Positions 1-6,592 of a DNA stretch of 11,813 nucleotides are shown in pieces. Origin of the DNA: Desulfobulbaceae bacterium (GTDB lineage: Bacteria > Desulfobacterota > Desulfobulbia > Desulfobulbales > Desulfobulbaceae); the NCBI GenBank assembly GCA_027011235.1, contig JALVAI010000089.1, positions 1 through 11,813 of the forward strand, read 5' to 3'. A program made the translations under genes and the position numbers. Below the pieces are notes generated by a model, which saw only the letters and a list, made by a program, of their open reading frames with translations, did not search any database and was not told where the DNA came from. Position 1 is the stretch's first letter, and every line of letters begins with the position of its first letter.

Positions 1-459
1 TATCAGCTGCTGCACCAGGGCACCGAGATCGTGCCGGTGGAGTTTATCGGTTTCCGCCATAGCCAGTATGATCGGGATTTCAGGGTTCAGGGCACGACAA
101 GCCAGCAGAAACTGGTGGCCAACATGCTGGCCCAGTCGTTGGCCATGGCCCGGGGAAGAGACCATGATAACCCCAATAAATATTTTCCAGGTAACCGTCC
201 CAGCCTGGTCCTTCTTGCAGATCGGTTGACCCCGTCCACCATGGGTGCTCTGCTGGCCCTGTATGAACATCGGATCGTGTTCCAGGGATTTTGTTGGAAC
301 ATCAACTCGTTTGACCAGGAGGGCGTACAGCTTGGCAAGGCCCTGGCCAATCGGTTGCTGGCCGAATTGGCTGCGGGTGATGACCACAGGCAGGAATTTG
401 CCGGGGATTCCCCGGAAGAATTTCTGCTTGGCCTGGTGAATTCTTCAAAATCGGGATGA
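1..459 (+). CDS. pgi: Glucose-6-phosphate isomerase, C-terminal part (5' end outside window)
   Basis: The frame is open from the first base and ends at TGA 457-459, so only the last ~152 residues are present. The product interconverts glucose-6-phosphate and fructose-6-phosphate in cytosolic glycolysis and gluconeogenesis. The visible part carries the family's C-terminal signatures: VEFIGF near the start, LVANMLAQSLAMARG (the usual 'NxxAQxxAxxxG' helix), GNRPS, a LALYEH segment, and WNINSFDQEGVQLGK, which contains the catalytic-lysine motif (normally NSFDQWGVELGK; E replaces W here). The GTG at 31 is an internal valine codon, because the reading continues upstream with PGI-like sequence. No intrinsic terminator is evident behind it, so some read-through towards dsrA is possible. 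Identification is by motif recognition and is firm; the N-terminal domain cannot be judged. Confidence 0.93.
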   Translation, partial: YQLLHQGTEIVPVEFIGFRHSQYDRDFRVQGTTSQQKLVANMLAQSLAMARGRDHDNPNKYFPGNRPSLVLLADRLTPSTMGALLALYEHRIVFQGFCWNINSFDQEGVQLGKALANRLLAELAAGDDHRQEFAGDSPEEFLLGLVNSSKSG

Positions 460-512
460 GGGTATGCCGGAAATTATGGTTCTGTAGCCCATGTCGGAAT
501 TAAGCTTTTATA

Positions 513-541
513 TTGACAAAATCAGGGTATCCGGGTAATCT
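513..541 (+). promoter_or_regulatory. Predicted sigma70-type promoter of the dsrABD operon, with dyad at the start site
   Basis: A perfect TTGACA -35 (513-518) is followed after 17 bp by TAATCT (536-541, 3 of 6 to consensus). Transcription would start near 548. That is the beginning of a small dyad, GCTGAA (547-552) and TTCAGC (559-564), which could be an operator or a 5'-terminal RNA hairpin. This leaves a ~138-nt leader before dsrA. The rest of the 226-bp gap (460-685) shows no gene. Confidence 0.5.
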
Positions 542-685
542 AGCTCGCTGAATAACCGTTCAGCATGGCACACTGGATGGTCATTCAATGTGGCATTTAT
601 ACGCTATGCTTAATGCCCTGTTATCAATAGAATTTGTTGGTTTGGTAAAAATATTTTATTACAAAATGAACGAGGAGGAACACTG

Positions 686-1966
686 ATGGCAAAGCATGAT
701 ACGCCGATGTTGGATGAGCTGGAAAAGGGTCCGTGGCCGAGTTTCGTCACCGACATGAAGCGGCAGGCCGAGACCCATCCGGAATGCTGGGACATTCTGG
801 GGCAGCTCGAACTTTCGTATGAAGATAGGATCACCCACTGGAAACACGGCGGCATCGTTGGTGTTTTCGGCTATGGCGGCGGTATTGTCGGCCGTTATTC
901 GGATGTTCCCGATCGTTTCCCCGGGGTTGAGCATTTTCATACCGTTCGTGTCAACCAGCCAGCAGGTCTGTACTATTCAACCGAGAACCTGCGGGCCTTG
1001 ATGGACCTGTGGGACAAGTACGGTTCCGGTATGACCAATATGCACGGTTCCACCGGTGACATGATTCTGCTCGGTACCAGGACCGAAAACCTGGAACCCC
1101 TGTTCTGGGACCTGACCCATGATCTCGGTCAGGACCTCGGCGGCTCCGGTTCAAATCTGCGTACCCCTTCCTGCTGTCTTGGTGAGTCCCGTTGCGAATG
1201 GGCCTGCTATGATACCCAGGACATCTGCTACGCATTGACCATGCATTATCAGGATGAAATCCATCGTCCTGCATTTCCCTACAAGTTTAAATTCAAATTT
1301 TCAGGATGCGCCAATGACTGCGTTGCGGCCATTGCCCGTTCCGACTTTGCCGTTATCGGCACCTGGAAAGATGATATTCAGATCGATCAGGCGGCGGTCA
1401 AGGAATATGTGGCCGGCAACTATCCGGCCAACGGCGGCGCCCACAAGGATGGCGACTGGGGTCCCTTCAACCTGAAGAAAGAGGTGATTGACCTTTGCCC
1501 CACCCAGTGCATGTGGATGGAAGGTGATGAGCTGAAGATCGATAACAGCGAGTGTAACCGGTGTATGCACTGCATCAACGTTATGCCCCGTGCCCTGCGT
1601 CCCGGTAAGGAAAAAGGCGCAACCATCTGTATCGGCGCCAAGGCCCCGATCCTTGACGGCGCCCAGTTTGCAACCATGATTATTCCCTTTATCGAGGTCT
1701 CCAAAGACAACGAATACGAAAATATTATTGATGTAATCGAGAGGATCTGGGACTGGTGGATGGAAGTAGGCAAGAACCGCGAGCGGGTTGGTGAGACCAT
1801 GCAGCGGGTCGGACTGCCGACTTTCTTGAGTGTCATGGAGGTGGAGCCTATTCCCCAGCATGTCAAAGAGCCCCGTTCCAACCCCTATGTTTTCTGGAAG
1901 GAAGAAGAAGTACCAGGTGGCTTTGAGCGTGATATCGTTGAATTCCGTAAACGCCACGCCGCGTGA
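686..1966 (+). CDS. dsrA: Dissimilatory sulfite reductase, alpha subunit DsrA
   Basis: DsrA pairs with DsrB in the cytosolic A2B2 enzyme that reduces sulfite, yielding the DsrC trisulfide, in sulfate respiration. At 426 residues it is near the usual length of 400-440. The siroheme-[4Fe-4S] motif is complete: CCLGESRCEWAC (C164-X5-C170) and SGCANDC (C208-X3-C212). The inserted ferredoxin domain has C271PTQC275 and C290NRCMHC296 followed by NVMPRAL, which are DsrA hallmarks. A strong Shine-Dalgarno GAGGAGG (672-678) sits 7 nt before ATG 686 and fixes the start. dsrB follows after 49 bp with its own ribosome site, so the two are cotranscribed. With dsrD adjacent, the enzyme is most likely the reductive type rather than the oxidative rDsr of sulfur oxidisers; sulfur disproportionators also carry this arrangement. 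No broken motif or frameshift is seen. Confidence 0.98.
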   Translation: MAKHDTPMLDELEKGPWPSFVTDMKRQAETHPECWDILGQLELSYEDRITHWKHGGIVGVFGYGGGIVGRYSDVPDRFPGVEHFHTVRVNQPAGLYYSTENLRALMDLWDKYGSGMTNMHGSTGDMILLGTRTENLEPLFWDLTHDLGQDLGGSGSNLRTPSCCLGESRCEWACYDTQDICYALTMHYQDEIHRPAFPYKFKFKFSGCANDCVAAIARSDFAVIGTWKDDIQIDQAAVKEYVAGNYPANGGAHKDGDWGPFNLKKEVIDLCPTQCMWMEGDELKIDNSECNRCMHCINVMPRALRPGKEKGATICIGAKAPILDGAQFATMIIPFIEVSKDNEYENIIDVIERIWDWWMEVGKNRERVGETMQRVGLPTFLSVMEVEPIPQHVKEPRSNPYVFWKEEEVPGGFERDIVEFRKRHAA

Positions 1967-2015
1967 TCCTCGAGAAACCAATATCAGGAATATAACTATA
2001 TAAGGAGAATATATT

Positions 2016-3158
2016 ATGGGTTACGATCCGAATAATCCGATGGAAGGCCGTATCACCGACCTTGGGCCGCATAAATATGATACCATGATGCCGCCGATTA
2101 TCATGGAAAACAAGGGCAAGTGGCTGTATCATGAAATTCTGGAACCCGGCGTGTTGCTGCATGTCAGCGAGAGCGGCGCTGAATGTTATACCGTTCGTGT
2201 TGGCTCGCCCCGACTGATTTCCATCGAACATGTACGGGAGATGTGTGATATCGCCGATGCCCACTGTGGCGGCTTCCTGCGTTTCACGACCCGGAACAAT
2301 GCCGAGTTCATGGTTGATTCCAAAGAGAAATGTGATGCACTGATTGCCGATCTGAAAAGCCGCGGCAACAAGTTTCCCATCGGAGGAACCGGCGCCTGTG
2401 TAACAAACATTGTTCATACCCAGGGTTGGGTGCATTGTCATACTCCGGCCACTGATGCCTCCGGTCCGGTCAAGGCTGTCATGGATGATCTGTTTGAGTA
2501 TTTTGGTTCCATGAAGCTGCCGGCCCAGGTTCGTATTGCTCTGGCCTGTTGTCTGAACATGTGCGGCGCTGTCCATGCTTCCGATATCGCCCTTCTTGGG
2601 GTCCATCGCAAGCCGCCGATGATTGATAATGATCGGATCACCGGTGTTTGTGAGCTGCCGCTCGCCATTGCCGCCTGCCCGCTTGGCGCCATTAAACCGG
2701 CAAAGGCTACCAACAGCCAGGGGGAAGAAGTGAAATCGGTCAAGGTCAATGCCGAACGCTGTATGTTCTGTGGTAACTGCTATACCATGTGTCCGGCCAT
2801 GCCGCTGGCTGATCCGGAAGGTGACGGTATGGCCATTCTGGTCGGCGGTAAGGTTTCCAATGCCAAGTCCGCACCCAAGTTTTCCAAACTGGTCGTTCCT
2901 TTCCTGCCCAACAATCCGCCCCGCTGGCCGGAGGTAACGGAAGTTGTCCGTCGCATTGTCGAGGTGTATGCCAAGGATGCGAGGAAATATGAACGTATCG
3001 GCGAATGGGCGGAACGTATCGGCTGGGAGAAATTTTTCGAAAAATGCGATATTCCATTTACCGAAAAATCCATTGATGATTACCGTCTTGCCTATGACAC
3101 CTGGAACACCACAGCTGCTTTCAAGTATACCTCCCACACGGATCCATACACCAAGTAA
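2016..3158 (+). CDS. dsrB: Dissimilatory sulfite reductase, beta subunit DsrB
   Basis: This 380-residue subunit matches the length of well-studied DsrB proteins (~381). In the complex DsrB carries the catalytically competent siroheme. Visible features in order are GGTGACVTNIVHTQGWVHC (C128 and C141), ACCLNMCGAVHASDIA (C179-X3-C183, coupled siroheme-[4Fe-4S] ligands), AIAACPLGAIKPA (C221), and the ferredoxin-like insertion CMFCGNCYTMCP (C249, C252, C255, C259). The start ATG 2016 has AAGGAG at 2003-2008 with suitable spacing. It lies 49 bp behind dsrA and 70 bp ahead of dsrD. A GC-rich hairpin lies in that second gap and may lower dsrD transcription. All expected cluster cysteines are present. 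Confidence 0.98.
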   Translation: MGYDPNNPMEGRITDLGPHKYDTMMPPIIMENKGKWLYHEILEPGVLLHVSESGAECYTVRVGSPRLISIEHVREMCDIADAHCGGFLRFTTRNNAEFMVDSKEKCDALIADLKSRGNKFPIGGTGACVTNIVHTQGWVHCHTPATDASGPVKAVMDDLFEYFGSMKLPAQVRIALACCLNMCGAVHASDIALLGVHRKPPMIDNDRITGVCELPLAIAACPLGAIKPAKATNSQGEEVKSVKVNAERCMFCGNCYTMCPAMPLADPEGDGMAILVGGKVSNAKSAPKFSKLVVPFLPNNPPRWPEVTEVVRRIVEVYAKDARKYERIGEWAERIGWEKFFEKCDIPFTEKSIDDYRLAYDTWNTTAAFKYTSHTDPYTK

Positions 3159-3172
3159 GTTGTAACAACGCT

Positions 3173-3196
3173 CCGGCCCCGAATCAGCGGGGCCGG
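3173..3196 (+). terminator. GC-rich hairpin between dsrB and dsrD (attenuator or partial terminator)
   Basis: CCGGCCCCG (3173-3181) and CGGGGCCGG (3188-3196) form a perfect 9-bp stem with a 6-nt loop, 15 nt after the dsrB stop. Only a mixed TTATTTATTATT tract follows, not an unbroken T-run. It may therefore cause partial termination or protect the dsrAB mRNA 3' end rather than stop transcription fully. dsrD lies in the same direction 33 bp further on. Confidence 0.6.
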
Positions 3197-3228
3197 TTAT
3201 TTATTATCTCTGCCAATGAGGTACGGCC

Positions 3229-3474
3229 ATGGCAATGAGTGTAGAAGAAGTAGAAGCTGCAATAATTGAAAAGGCGAAAAAAGCGCCAAAACCCCAGTTG
3301 TATATCAAGGATTTTTACAAATGTGCCCCGGATATGAAGCCGCGGCAGATCAAGAAAATCGCCAACAAGCTGGTTGAAAAGGGTGAGTTGATGTTCTGGT
3401 CATCCGGCTCCACAACCATGTATGCGCGTCCTGACCGCATCAAGGACGAAGAGGGCGCCGAAGGAATTAACTGA
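3229..3474 (+). CDS. dsrD: DsrD, winged-helix activator of dissimilatory sulfite reductase
   Basis: This small basic/acidic protein of 81 residues (family ~78) is found only beside dsrAB. The hallmark is FWSSGSTTMY at residues 56-65, preceded by the winged-helix core (KDFYKCAPDMKPRQIKKIANKLVEKGEL in sense, residues ~27-54, with the PDMK...IKKI pattern). Purified DsrD from sulfate reducers has been shown to act as an allosteric activator of DsrAB, not as a DNA-binding protein as its fold once suggested. ATG 3229 is preceded by GAGGT (3218-3222); ATG 3235 is a possible alternative giving MSVEEV. Its presence supports the reductive direction of the enzyme. A strong terminator follows, marking the end of the dsr operon. 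Confidence 0.95.
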   Translation: MAMSVEEVEAAIIEKAKKAPKPQLYIKDFYKCAPDMKPRQIKKIANKLVEKGELMFWSSGSTTMYARPDRIKDEEGAEGIN

Positions 3475-3495
3475 TCTGTTGCAGATCATTATAAC
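3467..3495 (+). promoter_or_regulatory. Possible promoter with palindromic spacer at the dsrD 3' end
   Basis: TTAACT (3467-3472) and TATAAC (3490-3495) are 17 bp apart. A dyad, TGATCTG (3472-3478) and CAGATCA (3482-3488), with a 3-bp centre almost exactly fills the spacer and overlaps the dsrD stop codon. This is the layout of a repressor-controlled promoter. The predicted start (~3502) lies at the base of the dsrD terminator, so any birA transcript from here would have to pass that terminator. It could equally be a simple RNA hairpin at the end of the dsr message. Confidence 0.3.
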
Positions 3496-3500
3496 TGTGC

Positions 3501-3531
3501 AAGCAGAGGCCGCCAGGCTTCTGCTTTTTTT
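3501..3531 (+). terminator. Intrinsic terminator after dsrD
   Basis: AAGCAGAGGC (3501-3510) pairs with GCTTCTGCTT (3517-3526) over 10 bp, with one G-U wobble and a 6-nt loop. The T-run spans 3525-3531. This is a textbook rho-independent terminator closing the dsrABD operon. Confidence 0.85.
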
Positions 3532-3587
3532 ATGGCCCGGCCCTGATTGTTTTTTGGGGCATCTGGGGTCATAGGCTGTTTCCCGGC

Positions 3588-4319
3588 ATGAAAATTTTCT
3601 CGTTGGAACAGGTGGATTCCACCAACACCCTGGCTCTGGAGTTGGCTGTCAACGGTTCCGGGCATGGAACCGTTGTCTGGGCAAAGAATCAGACCGGGGG
3701 CAGGGGACAGCAGGGCAGGATTTTTGCCTCCCCTTTGGGCGGCCTCTATTTTTCCCTTCTTCTCCAGCCTGACCTTGCCGCCACAGAACTGCCCCTGGTA
3801 ACATTGGCCGCCGGTGTCGGCTGTTGTCTTTTTATTGAGCGATACTGCGATCTGGAAGTTAATTTGAAATGGCCCAATGATCTCTATTGCCGTCACCATA
3901 AACTGGGTGGCATTCTGACGGAAACAACGCCGGTCTCACCAAATCGAACCGTGATGGCTGTCGTGGGAGTGGGAGTGAATATCAACACCTCGCTAGAGGA
4001 CTTTCCCGGAGAAATCCGGGCGCTGGCAACGTCTGTGTACGTGGAGACCGGCATAAGATACTCGCTTAAAAGTTGTCTTTCTTTCATGGTAGAGGAGATC
4101 ATGCAACAGGTACGGGTACTGGAACAGGATCGCGACAAACTGCTGGCGCGCTGGAACGAGCATGATTATTGTAAGGGCAAGACCATCCGGTGGAATACGG
4201 GCCGGCGTTGTATTACCGGTATTGGTCGGGGCCTGATGGATGACGGCCGGTACAGCCTGGAAGATCAATCGGGAAAGATGCACGCAATACTCGCTGGACG
4301 CCTGCAACCTGTCCCCTGA
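3588..4319 (+). CDS. birA: Biotin--[acetyl-CoA-carboxylase] ligase (BirA), catalytic-only form
   Basis: This enzyme makes biotinyl-AMP and transfers biotin to a lysine on biotin-dependent carboxylases or decarboxylases. The 243 residues hold the catalytic domain (DSTN 10-13, biotin/ATP loop GGRGQQGR 37-44, KWPNDL 94-99, KLGGIL 105-110, GVGVNIN 127-133). A C-terminal SH3-like domain follows (~193-243, with GIGRGLMDDGRYSLED). The loop reads GRGQQGR where E. coli has GRGRRGR, a common variation. The N-terminal helix-turn-helix of E. coli BirA is absent, so it should not itself repress biotin genes. ATG 3588 is the family-like start (IFSLEQVDSTN) but has no clear Shine-Dalgarno sequence. It leads a compact same-strand group: acuI begins 17 nt after its stop. 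Confidence 0.93.
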   Translation: MKIFSLEQVDSTNTLALELAVNGSGHGTVVWAKNQTGGRGQQGRIFASPLGGLYFSLLLQPDLAATELPLVTLAAGVGCCLFIERYCDLEVNLKWPNDLYCRHHKLGGILTETTPVSPNRTVMAVVGVGVNINTSLEDFPGEIRALATSVYVETGIRYSLKSCLSFMVEEIMQQVRVLEQDRDKLLARWNEHDYCKGKTIRWNTGRRCITGIGRGLMDDGRYSLEDQSGKMHAILAGRLQPVP

Positions 4320-4336
4320 CCGAAAAAAGAACACAG

Positions 4337-5341
4337 ATGACACAAACATTTCAGGCCCTGGTGGTCAGTGTGGCGGAAAATGGTGGCATCCGCAGGAAAG
4401 TGCAGACACGGACATTGGCTGATTTGCCTGCAGGCGAGGTTATCATTGCCGTAGACTATTCATCACTTAACTACAAGGATGCCCTGTCAGCCAATGGAAA
4501 TCACGGCGTCACCAGACGATACCCGCATACGCCGGGCATTGATGCGGTAGGCCGGGTCGTTTCATCAACCGTTGATGATTTTCAGGCCGGGGACCAGGTT
4601 CTGTGCATGGGATATGATCTCGGCATGAATACAGCCGGTGGTTTTGGTGGATATATCTCTGTTCCCGCCGACTGGGTCATGATGTTGCCGTCTTCGATAT
4701 TACCCATTGAGGCGATGCAGATCGGGACCGCAGGTTTTACCGCTGCCCAGTGCGTTGACCGGCTTCTTGGCCTTGGCTTGAAAAAGGATGATGGCCCTGT
4801 TCTTGTCACCGGCGCCACGGGCGGAGTCGGCAGTCTTGCCGTCCGTTTGCTGTCCTTTCTCGGGTTTGAGGTCGTTGCCGTCACCGGAAAGGCTGAACAG
4901 CGCGTTTTTCTTGAGGATATCGGTGCAACCCAGGTGCTGGAGAGAAAAAAGTTTTTACGGGGCAGGAACAAAATGCTACTTCGGGAACGGTGGGCCGCTG
5001 TGGTTGATACTGTTGGCGGCGATATCCTGGCAACGGCCATTAAGGCAACCCGTTACAACGGTATAGTCACCTGCTGCGGCAATGCTGCATCTGCCGAGTT
5101 GTCTGTCAATGTCTATCCCTTTATTTTGCGGGGAGTGACCCTTGCCGGGATTGATTCCGCCCTCTGTCCGATGGCGCAACGAAAGAGAATATGGGAAAAA
5201 CTTGCCTCGGTCTGGCGGTTTCCGGGCCTGGACAAGGTTTCAAGAACGGTCACCCTGGAACGGCTTGAAGAGGAGATCATCCGTATGTTAGCGGGAAAGG
5301 CACATGGTCGGGTCGTGGTTGATCTGCGGGGAGAGAAATGA
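4337..5341 (+). CDS. acuI: Acryloyl-CoA reductase-like NADPH oxidoreductase (AcuI/YhdH family, MDR superfamily)
   Basis: This zinc-independent medium-chain reductase has 334 residues; AcuI/YhdH proteins are ~325-330. The family's typical reaction is NADPH reduction of acryloyl-CoA to propionyl-CoA, which detoxifies acrylate from DMSP or lactate-type pathways. Hallmarks are YSSLNYKDALS (41-51), PHTPGIDAVGRV (63-74), GGFGGY (101-106), the nucleotide-binding turn VTGATGGVG (157-165), and GIDSALCPMAQR (271-282). The GIDS...CPMAQR element separates YhdH/AcuI from generic quinone oxidoreductases. No structural-zinc cysteine cluster is present. The Shine-Dalgarno is weak (A/G-rich 4322-4331). It lies 17 nt behind birA, and its stop overlaps the start of kdsD (ATGA), so translation of the two is probably coupled. 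Substrate assignment is by family; a role in propionate metabolism is inference. Confidence 0.86.
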   Translation: MTQTFQALVVSVAENGGIRRKVQTRTLADLPAGEVIIAVDYSSLNYKDALSANGNHGVTRRYPHTPGIDAVGRVVSSTVDDFQAGDQVLCMGYDLGMNTAGGFGGYISVPADWVMMLPSSILPIEAMQIGTAGFTAAQCVDRLLGLGLKKDDGPVLVTGATGGVGSLAVRLLSFLGFEVVAVTGKAEQRVFLEDIGATQVLERKKFLRGRNKMLLRERWAAVVDTVGGDILATAIKATRYNGIVTCCGNAASAELSVNVYPFILRGVTLAGIDSALCPMAQRKRIWEKLASVWRFPGLDKVSRTVTLERLEEEIIRMLAGKAHGRVVVDLRGEK

Positions 5342-6306
5342 GTATCGAGTTGGCCCGTGAGGTGTTGCAGGTGGAAGCCGATGGCATTTTGTCGGTGCGG
5401 CAGCAGCTTGACGGAGAGTTTTTGCGGGCGGTGGATCTGATCATGGCCTGCCCGAGCCGGGTAATCGTTACCGGTATTGGCAAGTCGGGTCTGGTGGGGC
5501 AAAAGATTACGGCAACCCTCAATTCAACCGGGACCCCATCGTTTTTTCTTCATCCGGTGGAGGCCATGCATGGGGACCTGGGCATGGTCACGGCAACCGA
5601 TGTGGTCCTGGCCATTTCCTATTCCGGTGAAACAACCGAACTCAACGCATTACTTGCCAGTATCAGCGAGCGCAAGGTGCCCATTGTGGCGATGACCGGA
5701 GGCGCGAATTCGACCTTGGCTGCCTGTGCCGATGTGACATTAAACGTGGCCGTTCCCAGGGAAGCCTGTCCTCTCGGTCTGGCGCCGACGACCTCGACAA
5801 CCGCCACCCTGGCTCTTGGCGATGCCCTGGCCGTTGTTCTCCTTAAGCGCAAACAGTTCAAGGCCGAGGATTTTCGCCGCAACCATCCGGGGGGCAGTCT
5901 GGGTGAGCGATTAAAGGTATCGGTCAATGAGGTGATGTTGACAGGCAGGGACATTCCTGTTGTCTTTGAGGAGAGTTCCCTGGAGCAGGCGATAGCCATG
6001 CTGCATGAAAAAAATCTGGGCGCCGTCATGGTGACCGATCAAAGCGGACACCTCAAGGGTATCCTCACCGACGGCGATGTTCGCCGGATTGTTATCAATG
6101 GATATTTGCCGGATGATCGGTTGACCGGGGTCATGACCAGGAATCCGGTTACAATTTCCGGCAATCTGCTGGCTGCTGATGCCCTAAGCCTCATGCAGCG
6201 ATATGAAATCACCATCCTGGCCGTGGTCGACCATGAACAAAGGCTGCTGGGAATTCTGCACCTCCATGATCTGCTTGGCAAGGGGGAGTTTCGTTTTCTC
6301 ATTTAA
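5338..6306 (+). CDS. kdsD: Arabinose-5-phosphate isomerase (KdsD/KpsF/GutQ family)
   Basis: The enzyme converts ribulose-5-phosphate to arabinose-5-phosphate, the first step towards Kdo of the lipopolysaccharide inner core. At 322 residues it has the standard three-part build. The SIS isomerase domain spans ~35-170 (VIVTGIGKSG 42-51, HPVEAMHGDLG 72-82, AISYSGET 92-99, CPLGLAPTTSTTATLALGDA 144-163). The signature HPGGSLG (183-189) carries the conserved active-site histidine. Two CBS domains follow (~200-255, containing ILTDGDVRR, and ~262-320). The start ATG 5338 overlaps the acuI stop by 4 nt. CBS domains in this family may sense nucleotides. kdsD often sits with other Kdo or lpt genes; here none follow. 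The assignment is firm at family level; KdsD rather than GutQ/KpsF is inferred from the absence of capsule or glucitol genes. Confidence 0.92.
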   Translation: MSIELAREVLQVEADGILSVRQQLDGEFLRAVDLIMACPSRVIVTGIGKSGLVGQKITATLNSTGTPSFFLHPVEAMHGDLGMVTATDVVLAISYSGETTELNALLASISERKVPIVAMTGGANSTLAACADVTLNVAVPREACPLGLAPTTSTTATLALGDALAVVLLKRKQFKAEDFRRNHPGGSLGERLKVSVNEVMLTGRDIPVVFEESSLEQAIAMLHEKNLGAVMVTDQSGHLKGILTDGDVRRIVINGYLPDDRLTGVMTRNPVTISGNLLAADALSLMQRYEITILAVVDHEQRLLGILHLHDLLGKGEFRFLI

Positions 6307-6377
6307 TTTTCTGATTTATGTAAGGCGGTCACTATCAGGTTCAACACATCTGCAATCCATCCACAGGGGGGTGTGAT

Positions 6378-6590
6378 ATGTGCCAGTTACGGGCGGTTAT
6401 AGAAAAAAATGGTAAACAGGAGACGGTCATGGATTCTGTTACCGCGCTTGAAGTTGTTGATGATGGCGTTGTTCTGTCGACGTTTTTTGAAGATCCAAAA
6501 AAAATAGACAACGTACGCGTGCAGCGAATCGATTTTCTCGGCGGAGAAGTGGTCCTGAAAGGGGCGGCCGGAAATCAGGGAGAGCAGTGA
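6378..6590 (+). CDS. CooT-family small nickel-binding protein
   Basis: The protein has 70 residues and starts with the family's invariant Met-Cys (MCQLRAVIEKNG). The pattern that follows (ALEVVDDGVVLSTFFEDPKKIDNVRVQRIDFLGGEVVL) fits the short beta-rich CooT fold (DUF2097/CooT-like). In Rhodospirillum rubrum CooT, Cys2 binds Ni(II) at a dimer interface and the protein helps nickel insertion into carbon monoxide dehydrogenase. ATG 6378 is preceded by a strong AGGGGGG (6365-6371). The next gene starts at or within a few bases of its stop and ends in a polyhistidine tail, which supports a metal-handling unit. No CODH or hydrogenase gene is in the window, so the client enzyme is unknown. No promoter is clear in the 71-bp gap after kdsD. 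Confidence 0.8.
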   Translation: MCQLRAVIEKNGKQETVMDSVTALEVVDDGVVLSTFFEDPKKIDNVRVQRIDFLGGEVVLKGAAGNQGEQ

Positions 6591-6592
6591 AC

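Noticed and set aside
630..670. Possible Rex-type operator upstream of dsrA (TTTGT ... ACAAAA)
   Set aside because: The half-sites are too far apart and do not match the TTGTGAA/TTCACAA dyad expected of Rex.
1863..3137. Long open frame (424 codons) antisense to dsrB
   Set aside because: It mirrors the codon structure of dsrB, whose cofactor motifs are intact; it resembles no known family and has no ribosome site of note.
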